Assembly: GCF_004331695.1 (NCBI RefSeq)
Contig: NZ_SJSL01000001.1
Coordinates: 1,488,001-1,552,000, forward strand
DNA from: Pedobacter psychroterrae
Lineage (GTDB): Bacteria; Bacteroidota; Bacteroidia; Sphingobacteriales; Sphingobacteriaceae
DNA: 64,000 nt
Reading direction: 5' to 3'
The position numbers and the translations under genes are program-made. The notes below the pieces were generated by a model that had not been told where the DNA came from, searched no databases, and saw only the letters and a program-made list of their open reading frames with translations. This document shows, one piece after another, positions 27,701-36,100 of this stretch (the first letter of the stretch is position 1; each line of letters opens with the position of its first letter).

Positions 27701-27802
27701 GTCCCAAAAACTAACTGAGGGTTCAAGTGTTAAGATATAGGTTAATGTAGCAATTGCAAAACAAAACCAACCGGCGATGTTATTGATTTTTAAATAATTC
27801 AT
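24773..27802 (-). CDS. DUF2723 multi-spanning membrane protein, GT-C glycosyltransferase-like
   Basis: The protein has 1009 residues. The N-terminal DUF2723 region has EPSVSFWDCGEF (Asp34, Glu37), resembling the acidic catalytic loop of GT-C protein O-mannosyltransferases. About 11-13 hydrophobic helices lie within residues 10-330 and 490-600. A long soluble C-terminal part (about 610-1009) includes FTYGDNDTYPLWY and helical TPR-like repeats near 880-1000. It probably transfers a lipid-linked sugar to exported proteins or glycans at the inner membrane. The exact reaction is unproven. It is a single-gene unit on the minus strand. Confidence 0.85.
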   Translation of the reverse strand: MNYLKINNIAGWFCFAIATLTYILTLEPSVSFWDCGEFIASALKMQVVHQPGAPLFLMIQHFFSLFALGDLSKVAYFMNVGSAVASGATILFLFWTITALAKKVLLKEGEELSKANLVSIIGAGIVGALAYTFSDSFWFSAVESEVYALSSLFTAIVFWAILKWEAVADDPRADRWLLFIAYIMGLSIGIHLLNLLTIPAIAFVYYFRKTKDATTSGVVKTGVIGVLILAVIQYGIIQYIVSLGAYFDLFFVNTLGMGFGTGVIFFAILLIGGLVWGIRYSIKHQKKILNLALLSTVLIIFGYASFAMIIIRAKASPNLNNSNPDNAFSFLGYLNREQYGDRPLLFGPNYNSEVVNYEDGKTIYRKGADKYEEAGKKSEAEYDKTTPFPRMYSDDARHVSYYKDMMGLSDDHFPTLFDNIGFFFSYQTGQMYMRYFMWNFVGRQNDEQGQGSIYDGQWLSGIKPIDAIRLGDQSHLPPSITENKAYNRFFFLPLIIGLIGAYWHFKRNQKDAGIVALLFFFTGIAIVLYLNQKPLEPRERDYAYAGSFYAFAIWIGIGVLAIRDWLSKKITPLNGAIGATVIGLFAAPIIMAAQGWDDHDRSTKWVARDIAIDYLQSCAPNAILFTYGDNDTYPLWYAQEVENIRPDIRLVNLSLFDTDWYIDGMRRKQNESAPLPLSMKEADYVQGVRDVMYYQDYKVAGSVELSNILGILLSNDDEDKLTMQDGRKVNIIPTKHFKLTVNKADVIKNKVVATADSAKIVPELEWTFNKNYVTKGTLAMFDILVHNNWERPIYFASTVPSEQYNGLDNYLYTEGLAMRLMPLKLDTTGTEKQDLINTPALYDNLMNKFVWGNVKNARYLDTQSADDVSIFTNIFNNAITGLLKEGKTAEAKKVADRYFKVMPNRFFGLRSTMGTYFMAENLYQLKDISRANALMEKSADYIEKELIYLADLSKSKNKLIGSQNVQMGWSFLNQMAKTAAVNKQDKLAEKLTQKFTAMEGRFAQYFGPQ

Positions 27803-27975
27803 TTCTTGATCGAGTAGTTATTAATATATAAGGCTATTAATTGCAGCCGAAAATAAAGAATAAGATTGATAATCGTATAATCTAATAACGAGTTTAACAT
27901 ATCCCTTTTTATCCTGATCGTTCTACCATGTATAAATAGAATTTAACAATTGGGTTGGTTTGGTCAACCTTTTTA

Positions 27976-28167
27976 TAAAGCATTGGTGAAGAATTGTCTT
28001 AGCCCGATCTAATGCTTCTATTAATAAATCATTAGATCGTGTTTGATTCGTGTCTAAATTATGTTTACATCGCCAGGCATTCGAACCGAACATGTATCAA
28101 ATACGTTCCAAACATGTTCCAAACACGAAGCAATACAATGTTTAGGCTAAGCTAAGACAATGCTTTA
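27976..28167. repeat. nested inverted repeats in the DUF2723-tRNA spacer
   Basis: The 548-nt spacer 27803-28350 holds no gene. TAAAGCATTG (27976-27985) plus TTGTCTTAGC (27994-28003) together match the complement of 28151-28167, as if a short insertion split the left arm. Inside, CGATCTAATG (28005-28014) pairs perfectly with CATTAGATCG (28030-28039). An 11-bp tandem repeat follows at 28086-28140. Confidence 0.6.
28086..28140. repeat. degenerate 11-bp tandem repeat, five units
   Basis: In-phase units are CCGAACATGTA, TCAAATACGTT, CCAAACATGTT, CCAAACACGAA and GCAATACAATG. The consensus CCAAACATGTT is related to the CCGAACCTGAG unit at 39034-39088. Confidence 0.6.
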
Positions 28168-28309
28168 CCTGTGCTTTTTACCGGGCGTGGCAAATTCATT
28201 ACGCAATTTTAATCCGCTGGTATTCTGGGTGATGAATTCAGGCCAAAAAATCTTTTGTGTTTTTTTTACATTTTTTGCTTTCTGGTATTGCAGAAGTGAA
28301 AAATGTGCG

Positions 28310-28317
28310 TAAATTTG
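28310..28317 (+). promoter_or_regulatory. tRNA-Gln promoter -7 element
   Basis: TAAATTTG matches TAnnTTTG. A TTG at 28288-28290 lies 19 nt upstream in the -33 position. The predicted start is about 30 nt before the tRNA. Confidence 0.65.
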
Positions 28318-28350
28318 CATTCCATTTCAAAGCAACCTTTGATGGAAGAT

Positions 28351-28421
28351 TGCCCGATAGTATAAAGGTAGTACAACGGTTTTTGGTACCGTTTGTCTAG
28401 GTTCGAATCCTGGTCGGGCAA
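28351..28421 (+). tRNA. tRNA-Gln (anticodon TTG)
   Basis: The 71-nt cloverleaf has acceptor arms TGCCCGA and TCGGGCA, anticodon stem ACGGT/ACCGT and loop TTTTGGT with anticodon TTG. The T arm contains GGTTCGAATCC. CCA is not encoded. A terminator follows at 28432-28468, so it is a single transcription unit. Confidence 0.96.
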
Positions 28422-28431
28422 CTAATAATAT

Positions 28432-28468
28432 TCGGATTGTGAGTTTAAATGCACAATCCGATTTTTTT
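28432..28468 (+). terminator. intrinsic terminator after tRNA-Gln
   Basis: TCGGATTGTG pairs with CACAATCCGA around a 9-10 nt loop, followed by a run of eight T. Confidence 0.92.
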
Positions 28469-28493
28469 TAACCAGTATTGATCCATTTCAATA

Positions 28494-29435
28494 ATGCCAT
28501 TGCAATTTAACCCGGTTAAACTTTTTGCCGGAAGCGGTACAAAGGATTTAGCTCATGAAATTGCCGAAAGTTACGGCAAACCACTAGGGAGTGTAACCTT
28601 AAGTAGGTTTAGCGATGGTGAATTTCAGCCTTCATATGATGAAACTGTAAGGGGATGTGATGTATTCATTATACAGTCTACTTATCAGCCTTCTGACAAT
28701 CTAATGGAACTTTTATTGATGATTGATGCTGCTAAAAGGGCATCTGCCCATTATATTACAGCTGTTGTTCCCTATTATGGATTGGCCAGACAGGATAGAA
28801 AAGATAAGCCAAGGGTAGCGATAGGGGCCAAACTGGTAGCAAACCTGTTGAAATCTGCAGGCATACACAGGATCATGACCATGGACTTGCATGCTGCACA
28901 GATCCAGGGTTTTTTTGATATTCCGGTTGACCATCTTGATGGCTCAGTAATCTTTGTTCCATATATTAAAAGCCTCGGACTCGAAAATCTGACCATAGCC
29001 TCACCGGATATGGGTGGATCATACAGGGCGCGTACGTTTGCAAAGTTTTTTAATGCAGAGGTAGTAATCTGCGATAAACGCCGTAAACGCGCCAATGAAA
29101 TTGAGTCGATGTCGATAATAGGTGATGTGGCAGGCCTGGATGTAGTGCTGATGGATGATATTTGTGATACGGCAGGGACGCTGGCAAAAGCAGCGGCTTT
29201 GATCATGGAAAAAGGGGCAAAAAGTGTACGGGCAGTTTGTACGCACCCGGTATTATCGGGCAAAGCATACGAAACAATTGAAAACTCCATGCTTACCGAA
29301 CTGATCGTAACAGATACAATTCCTTTGAAACAGGAAAGCCCAAAAATAAAAGTATTGTCTACTGCTCCATTATTTGCAAAGGCAATAGCCAATGTAAATG
29401 AACATGGATCAATCAGCGATCTTTTTAACGTTTAA
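28494..29435 (+). CDS. prs: ribose-phosphate pyrophosphokinase
   Basis: The protein has 313 residues, the usual length. It makes PRPP from ribose 5-phosphate and ATP for nucleotide, histidine and tryptophan synthesis. Motifs are FSDGEFQPSYDETVRG, YYGLARQDRKDKPR, MDLHAAQIQGFFDIPVDHL and the PRPP loop VVLMDDICDTAGTLAKAA. It is followed 60 nt later by rplY, an arrangement (prs, rplY/ctc, pth) common in many bacteria. No clear promoter was seen between the tRNA terminator and the start codon. Confidence 0.98.
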   Translation: MPLQFNPVKLFAGSGTKDLAHEIAESYGKPLGSVTLSRFSDGEFQPSYDETVRGCDVFIIQSTYQPSDNLMELLLMIDAAKRASAHYITAVVPYYGLARQDRKDKPRVAIGAKLVANLLKSAGIHRIMTMDLHAAQIQGFFDIPVDHLDGSVIFVPYIKSLGLENLTIASPDMGGSYRARTFAKFFNAEVVICDKRRKRANEIESMSIIGDVAGLDVVLMDDICDTAGTLAKAAALIMEKGAKSVRAVCTHPVLSGKAYETIENSMLTELIVTDTIPLKQESPKIKVLSTAPLFAKAIANVNEHGSISDLFNV

Positions 29436-29495
29436 TATTAATAATTATATATACAGGAAGCTTAACAGCTCCAAAACAATTTAAAAAAACAAGAA

Positions 29496-30074
29496 ATGAA
29501 AACAATCGCAATTAGCGGTTCTCCAAGAGAGAACGTAGGGAAACGCGATGCTAAAGAGCTTCGCTATGAAGGCAAAGTTCCTGCAGTATTGTATGGTGGA
29601 AAAGAACAGGCACATTTTGCTGTAGTAATAACCGAATTAAAGGATGCTATTTATACACCAGAGGCTAACTTTATTGAGATCACATTAGGAACTCAGAAAA
29701 TCAAAGCCATTATTAAAGAATTACAATTTCACCCGCTTACAGATTTACTTTTACACGTAGATTTTCTTCAGTTATTTGATGACAAAGAAATCTTAATGGA
29801 AATCCCTGTAAAATTGACAGGTACTTCTCCAGGTGTTAAAATGGGTGGTAAAATGGTGCAAAAACTTCGTAAACTTCGTGTGAGGGCTTTCCCTAAAGAC
29901 ATGCCGCAAGCAGTTGAAGTGAGCATTGCAAAATTAGAAGTTGGTAACCTGTTCCGCGTGCGTGACCTTGCGAAAGGAAACTATGCAATAACTAACACTC
30001 CTGAAGATACTATCGTTTCTGTAGGTATGTCAAGAGCATTGAAACAAGCAGAGCAAGAAGCTAATAAAAAATAA
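29496..30074 (+). CDS. rplY: 50S ribosomal protein L25, general stress type (Ctc/TL5)
   Basis: The protein has 192 residues, the long form with a C-terminal TL5 domain. Residues 1-92 are the 5S rRNA-binding L25 domain (KRDAKELRYEGKVPAVLYGG, HPLTDLLLHVDFLQL). Residues about 98-185 are the beta-rich C-terminal domain (EIPVKLTGTSPGVKMGGKM). It is downstream of prs and upstream of a strong terminator at 30091-30125; pth then has its own promoter. Confidence 0.97.
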   Translation: MKTIAISGSPRENVGKRDAKELRYEGKVPAVLYGGKEQAHFAVVITELKDAIYTPEANFIEITLGTQKIKAIIKELQFHPLTDLLLHVDFLQLFDDKEILMEIPVKLTGTSPGVKMGGKMVQKLRKLRVRAFPKDMPQAVEVSIAKLEVGNLFRVRDLAKGNYAITNTPEDTIVSVGMSRALKQAEQEANKK

Positions 30075-30090
30075 TTTTAATTAGTATTAT

Positions 30091-30125
30091 AAAAAAGCAG
30101 TCCTGCAACCGGGACTGCTTTTTTT
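30091..30125 (+). terminator. intrinsic terminator after rplY
   Basis: A 13-bp stem (AAAAAAGCAGTCC and its complement) with an 8-nt loop, ending in a T-run. Confidence 0.92.
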
Positions 30126-30165
30126 ATGGGGAGAGATTTGGGTGTCCAAATTTCATTCAAACTAT

Positions 30166-30173
30166 TATATTTG
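30166..30173 (+). promoter_or_regulatory. pth promoter -7 element
   Basis: TATATTTG ends 7 nt before the ATG at 30181, predicting a leader of about 4 nt. An upstream in-frame start at 30142 precedes this promoter and was rejected. Confidence 0.65.
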
Positions 30174-30180
30174 CGCTGAA

Positions 30181-30741
30181 ATGAAATATCTAATTGTTGG
30201 TTTGGGAAATATAGGACCTGAGTATGCTCATACCAGGCACAATATCGGATTTGATATCGCTGATGAGTTGGTAAAACAGCTTGGTGGTACATTTTCCAAT
30301 CTAAGGCTGGCCTATTATTCAGAGCTTTCCCATAAGGGCAAAAAGCTGTACGTAATTAAGCCTACAACCTATATGAATTTGAGTGGGAGAGCGGTTAACT
30401 ACTGGATGCAGGAATTGAAGATCCCATTGTCAAATGTACTGGTGATAGTGGATGACCTGGCGATTCCGCTGGGTAAACTTAGACTTAAACTACAGGGCAG
30501 CAGCGCAGGACACAATGGTTTAAAAAGTATAGAAGGCCTTTGTGGCGGACAGGACTATCCGCGGTTGCGTTTTGGTATCGGTGATAATTTTGCTAAGGGA
30601 AGGCAGGTTGACTATGTTCTGGCACCTTTTGATAAGGACGAACTTCCGGAACTGCCTGCACTGATAGATAAAAGTGTAGCGCTGGTCAAAAGTTTTGTTA
30701 CCATTGGACCAGCACTAACGATGACTGCCTTTAATAAGTAG
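30181..30741 (+). CDS. pth: peptidyl-tRNA hydrolase
   Basis: The protein has 186 residues from the ATG at 30181. It releases tRNA from peptidyl-tRNA dropped by ribosomes. MKYLIVGLGNIGPEYAHTRHNIGF contains the first conserved Asn and the catalytic His of the family; the rest of the site is PTTYMNLSGRAV, VIVDDLAIPLGKLRLK and GSSAGHNGLKSIE. Its 3' end overlaps the convergent hybrid kinase gene by 11 nt. Confidence 0.97.
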   Translation: MKYLIVGLGNIGPEYAHTRHNIGFDIADELVKQLGGTFSNLRLAYYSELSHKGKKLYVIKPTTYMNLSGRAVNYWMQELKIPLSNVLVIVDDLAIPLGKLRLKLQGSSAGHNGLKSIEGLCGGQDYPRLRFGIGDNFAKGRQVDYVLAPFDKDELPELPALIDKSVALVKSFVTIGPALTMTAFNK

Positions 30742-32320
30742 CGGTATATTTTGTTATTTTCTCATGAAGGATCTCCAGGTCAAATGGTTTGCTGATCACA
30801 TCATTGGCACCTGCTTCTATAGCTACTTTTTTGTCGCTTTCCATTACTGCCGCGGAGAAAGTGATGACTGGCACCCGCTCTTTCCCTGGAGCATAACCTT
30901 CTCTGATCAATTTAATCGCTTCAAGTCCGTTCATTACGGGCATAAAAGTATCCATTAGGATGAGGTTGTAATCATTGTCTACCAATTTGTCGATGGCATC
31001 TTTACCATTTTCGACAACTTCGGTTTCAATGTTCCAATCTTTGAGGATCTTAACGATTAGAAATTTATTGATCGGGTTGTCTTCTGCCACCAAAATTTTG
31101 ATGTTATTGAACGGCCTAAGTATTCCTTTGGCTGGTTTTTCAATTTCTTTAACCTCTTTGACTACTTCATACCAGTTTGTAAAGCAGAATTCACTTCCTT
31201 TATTTTCCTCACTACTCACTTCCAGTTGACCGCCCTTCAGTTTAGCCAGATTTTTCACGATAGAAAGGCCCAGGCCTGTGCCGCCAAATTGAGCAGTGGT
31301 GTGTTCATCAGCCTGCTCAAAAGTTTCAAAGATCTTTTCCAGGTTCTGAGGTGCTATCCCTATTCCTGTATCACTTACGGTAAATTTGACCTGTATATTA
31401 TTGCCTTTTGTATTCAGGATTTCTACTTTTAAAGTAACGCTGCCATCATTTGTGAATTTGATGGCATTTCCAATTAGGTTCATCAGGATCTGGTTTAATC
31501 TGAGGGAGTCGGCCAGGATGTATTTTGGTAATTCGGGTGAAAGTACTGTGTTCAATTCCAGTTTTTTCTCTTTGGCCTTTATACGTAATAAATTGACTAC
31601 TGAATTGCATACATTAGCTATGTCAGTTTGACTACGGTTGATTTTGAATTTACCGGCTTCAATTTTTGAAAGGTCGAGGATGTCATTGATGACACCGAGC
31701 AGGGATGTTGAAGAGATTTCCAGTAATTTGACCATCTCTTTTTGATCTTCAGTTAAAGAAGTAGTCTCCAGGAGGTTTGAAAGCCCGATTATTCCGTTGA
31801 TGGGGGTCCGGATTTCATGGCTCATATTGGCCAGGAAATTTTCTTTGGCCCTTTTGCCTTGTTCAGCTTCTTCTTTTGCTTTGATAAGTTCTTTCTGATA
31901 GTTTTCTAGCTGTATATTCTTTTGCTTTATCTCACGCTGATTTCGGATAAATTGAATAAAAGAATCAACTTTGGCAGAAGTAACGAAGGGGTCAAGGGGC
32001 TTGTACAGGTAATCTACTGCCCCAGTATTCAATCCTTTTACTGCATACTTGGTTTCTTTTGAAATAGCAGTAACAAATATGACGAGAATGTCTTTAGTCC
32101 TGGGATTACTTTTTAATATTTCAACCAGTTCAAAGCCGTCCATTTCCGGCATTTGAACATCAACCAGCGCTATTGCAATATCCATCTCCCAGGAAAGTCT
32201 CAATGCTTCATTGGGGTTGGTGGTGCTTATTATGTTCACGTCATCCCTTTGCAGAAGGGCCTCTAATGCTATTATATTTTCAGGTCTGTCATCAACAATT
32301 AAAATGTTAATTTTTTCCAT
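30731..32320 (-). CDS. hybrid sensor kinase: receiver, HisKA, HATPase, receiver
   Basis: The protein has 529 residues and no membrane segment. Residues 1-118 are a receiver with phospho-acceptor Asp in ALVDVQMPEMDGF. A coiled coil (about 120-160) leads to HisKA with NMSHEIRTPINGI (His about 170). The ATPase shows LIGNAIKFTNDG, DTGIGIAPQNL and FGGTGLGLSIV. A second receiver (about 405-529) has LILMDTFMPVMNGLEA. It is the last gene of a minus-strand signalling cluster, 27 nt after cheR, and probably acts downstream of the big hybrid kinase. Confidence 0.94.
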   Translation of the reverse strand: MEKINILIVDDRPENIIALEALLQRDDVNIISTTNPNEALRLSWEMDIAIALVDVQMPEMDGFELVEILKSNPRTKDILVIFVTAISKETKYAVKGLNTGAVDYLYKPLDPFVTSAKVDSFIQFIRNQREIKQKNIQLENYQKELIKAKEEAEQGKRAKENFLANMSHEIRTPINGIIGLSNLLETTSLTEDQKEMVKLLEISSTSLLGVINDILDLSKIEAGKFKINRSQTDIANVCNSVVNLLRIKAKEKKLELNTVLSPELPKYILADSLRLNQILMNLIGNAIKFTNDGSVTLKVEILNTKGNNIQVKFTVSDTGIGIAPQNLEKIFETFEQADEHTTAQFGGTGLGLSIVKNLAKLKGGQLEVSSEENKGSEFCFTNWYEVVKEVKEIEKPAKGILRPFNNIKILVAEDNPINKFLIVKILKDWNIETEVVENGKDAIDKLVDNDYNLILMDTFMPVMNGLEAIKLIREGYAPGKERVPVITFSAAVMESDKKVAIEAGANDVISKPFDLEILHEKITKYTATY

Positions 32321-32347
32321 AGTTGGTGTTTTGGTTGTTTTATGGTT

Positions 32348-33175
32348 TTAGCCTATTTTTTGATAGATGTTATTTTTAATGTCTATTATTTTAAAGCGGC
32401 CTATTTCTGTATTTCTTAATGTTTCTTTAGAGCCAAGGCATAAAAAGCCGAAATTGGCCAGACTGTTATAGAATAGATCAATGATCTTTTTCTGTAGTTC
32501 CGAATTAAAATAAATCAATACATTACGGCATGATATTACCTGAAATTCATTGAATACTCCATCCGAGACAAGATTGTGGACAGAAAAAAGCACATTTTTC
32601 TTTAGTGAATGGTTGATCGTAGCGGCATCGTATTTGGCAGTATAATAATCTGAAAGGGTGTGTATCGTTCCGGTATTGTGAAAATTTTCTGAGTATTGTC
32701 TCATTTTTTGGAGATCATATATGCCATTTTTTGCATATTTTAATACGTCCGCATTGATGTCAGTTCCATAAAAGAAGGTTCTGTCATAGAGGTTTTCTTC
32801 AGAAAACAGGATGGTAAAGGAATATAACTCCTCACCTGTGGAGCATCCTGCGTTCCAAACCTTAATCCGCTGGTAAGACTTTAAATAAGGGATCACATTA
32901 CTGGAAAAAGATTTGTAAAACTTAGGGTCTCTGAACATTTCTGTCACGTTTACCGTGACTTCTATTAAAAAAGCCTCAAAGTAATCATGATCATTTGTAA
33001 GCAATGTACGTAAATCAAATAAAGTTAGTTTTTGCAGCTGCATAATTCTTGTAACCCTCCGCTTTAAAGACGCAGATGAATAACCGCCAAAATCAAAGCC
33101 GTGTATTTTTTTAATAAAATCGACTAGGTTTGCGAGTTCCTCGTAGGTAATTGTTTCAGCTGTTCTAGTATTCAT
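32348..33175 (-). CDS. CheR-type glutamate methyltransferase
   Basis: The protein has 275 residues. Residues about 10-75 are the CheR N-terminal helical domain. The SAM-binding fold shows VWNAGCSTGEELYS, FYGTDINADVLKYAK and ISCRNVLIYFN. CheR enzymes methylate glutamates on receptors. The start is 1 nt from the stop of the upstream hybrid kinase, so the two are translationally coupled. No CheB esterase or classic chemoreceptor is present in the window. The target may be the Glu/Gln-rich coiled coil of the neighbouring kinase (inference). Confidence 0.93.
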   Translation of the reverse strand: MNTRTAETITYEELANLVDFIKKIHGFDFGGYSSASLKRRVTRIMQLQKLTLFDLRTLLTNDHDYFEAFLIEVTVNVTEMFRDPKFYKSFSSNVIPYLKSYQRIKVWNAGCSTGEELYSFTILFSEENLYDRTFFYGTDINADVLKYAKNGIYDLQKMRQYSENFHNTGTIHTLSDYYTAKYDAATINHSLKKNVLFSVHNLVSDGVFNEFQVISCRNVLIYFNSELQKKIIDLFYNSLANFGFLCLGSKETLRNTEIGRFKIIDIKNNIYQKIG

Positions 33176-33176
33176 A

Positions 33177-36100
33177 TCAACTTAGCCAGACCCTCAGCAT
33201 TGATAAAAGTTTGTCTACATCTACCGGTTTGGATATGTAGTCATTGGCCCCTGCCTCTATACATTTTTCACGGTCATTTTTCATTGCTTTTGCGGTAAGG
33301 GCAATAATGGGGATTTTATTGAACTGTTTATCATTTCTAATTGCCCGCATGGCTTCATAACCATCCATTTCGGGCATCATGATGTCCATTAGTATCAGAT
33401 CAATATTTTCTGTGTCGGCTAGTCTTTCCAGGGCTTGCCTGCCATTATTTGCAATAACCATATTCATATCATATCCTTGAAGGGCACTTGACAGTGCAAA
33501 GATATTACGCATATCGTCATCGGTGATTAATATTTTTTTTCCTTTTAATGCCTTCTCGATAGTAGAAATGCCTCTGGACTTGGCGGCTACGGCCCATGGC
33601 TTAGGAGAATCATTTAGCCCTGTCTCTTTAAGTTTATTCATAAAAAGACTTACTTCGTCGATCAGCCGATCATTGGATTTATTTGATTTCAAGACCATTG
33701 CTTCGGTATATTTCAAAATATGCGCCATCTTGTCGTCATCAAGCTCCATAGCGGTATTAATGATTACTGGTATAGAAGTAAGTGAGGGCTTGGATTTGAT
33801 AATATCCAGTAAGTCAAAGCCTGATATGTCCGGAAGTCTGAGATCCAGGATTATACAGTCAAATGTATACTGATCTAATAATTCTAATGCTGCTTTGCCT
33901 GTAAAGGCTTGTTTTACTTCTACTCCCTTTTCAGTAAGCTGCTGGGTTAGTATCGTACTTTGAAGTTCCTGGTCTTCAATAACAAGCGCTTTGTTGAAAT
34001 TGTATTTTTCATGGACACCCATCAAAAGATCAAATGCCTGATCCAGTTGCTCTTTTTCCACTGGTTTTTTAAGGAATCCGATAGCCCCTTCTTTTTTGGC
34101 TTTGCTATCGTTTTCATTGCCGGCCGACATCATATGTACAGGTATATGCTTGGTCTTTGGATCAGCTTTTAGTTTTTTGAGAATAGTCCAACCGTCCATT
34201 ACCGGGAGCATAATGTCTAATACGATGGCGTCTGGCAGCTGGGATATAGCCATTTCAAGCCCTGTGTCGCCACGATGTGCAAGTATTGGCTGAAATCCCT
34301 TTTCAATGGCATAATCTTTTAATACATCAGCAAAGACCACATCGTCTTCGATAATCAACAGTGTTTGCTTTGCGGTGGATTTAACAGACTGCGGCTCCGG
34401 TGTCAGGCCTGCTTTTGGTTCTTTCTGAACAATTGGTTCCGGTTCTTTTATGGTACTGTCGGTGCTTACATTATTGTTCTTTACCGGAATAAATAAGGTA
34501 AAAGAGCTTCCTTCACCCGGTTCGCTTTCGACCTGGATTTCACCACCAAGGATGTAGGCGAGTTCTTTGCTTATAGAAAGGCCCAGGCCGGTACCTCCAT
34601 ATTTCCTGCTGGTAGAGCCATCTGCTTGCTGAAAGGCCTCGAATATTAATTTTTGTTTTTCTTTTGGAATACCGATCCCTGAATCGGTTACGGAAATAGC
34701 TATTACATTTTCTGAGGTTTTCTGCAGCTGTTCTGTATAAAATTTGGTGTTTTTTTCTGCATTCCTGATATTTATGGAAACTCCGCCATGTTCAGGTGTA
34801 AACTTAAAGGCATTAGACAAAAGGTTTTTGGTGATCTGCTCTATTCTAGCTTCGTCTGTACTCAAAGAAGCAGGCAGTTTGGGGTCAAGTATGGTCTGGA
34901 AATTAATCTTTTTGCTTTTTGCCAACTCACTAAACAATGATTGCATGTGTGTTGATATGGAAGATGGTGCAATATCTTCAATCTGCAGGTCGATTTTGCC
35001 CGATTCTATTTTGGAAAGGTCTAGGATATCATTGATCAGCGTCAGCAGATCTGTACCTGCGTTGTGGATCACCCCTGCGTATTTGATCTGTTCTTCATTT
35101 AGATTTTCAGGCCTGTTTTCCTTTAATATCCTTGCCAGTATCAGGATGCTGTTTAAAGGAGTTCTGAGTTCGTGGCTCATATTGGCTAAAAACTCAGATT
35201 TATATTTGCTGGAGATCTCCAGTTCCTCTGCTTTGAGGCTCATGGCCTCACGCGCCTGGTTTACGAGTATGTTTTGTTCTTCCAGTAATTGTGCTTTTTC
35301 TTCCAGTTCAGCATTGGTTTCCCTTAATTCTTCCTGCTGAACACGCAATTCTTCCTCCGAAGCCATCAATTGGTCGGATTTATAAACCAGTTCTTCATTG
35401 GTAGTCCGTAACTCTTCCTGCTGGCTTTCCAGTTCTTCAGCTTGTTGTTGTGTTTGCTCAAACAGTGCCCTCAACTTGATGCGTGCAATTGCGCTGTTCA
35501 ATCCCACGCCGATGCTTTCCGCTATGGTGTTTAAAAATAGCAGTAAAGCTGGATTAGGTTGGTCCGTTAATCCCAATTCAATTACAGCAAGGGTTGCATT
35601 TTTAAATGTAACCGGCAATAAAAATATAGCTGAAGGGTTTGTGTCTCCCAGGCCTGAGGATATTTTTATATAATCAGCGGGGATATCGGTTAGTAATTTT
35701 CCCTGCTTTTCCAAAGCAGCCTGTCCAACCAGACCCTCACCATAGTGGTATTCATTGGGGGTATTTTTTGTTTTTCTATAAGCATATCCACCCTGAAATC
35801 TGAAAGTTTTTCGGGCTTCGTCGAATAAATAAATTGCCCCTACGGAGGCTTGGACATAGTTGCTGATCACAGTGATCACACTGACTGCAAGGTCTTCTAT
35901 TTCCTGTTCGCCACGCATTGCTTCATTTACATTCGTCGCACCCGAAAGCAGCCAGTTCTTCTGCTCATTTTCTGCAGAGATGTGCTCAAGCTGGATGTTT
36001 GACTCCCTGATTTTTTCTTCAGTTTCTTTTTGCTGGTCAAATGTGCGTCTGATATAGGAGAATAGAAAGAGGATCAGGCAGAATATGATAAAAGCGCTGG

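Noticed and set aside
28775-29392. A 205-codon minus-strand frame opposite prs
   Set aside because: It is a shadow of the conserved prs coding strand with no recognisable protein features.
34744-35340. A 198-codon plus-strand frame opposite the hybrid kinase
   Set aside because: Ser/Leu-rich shadow of the coiled coil and HisKA region; no independent signals.
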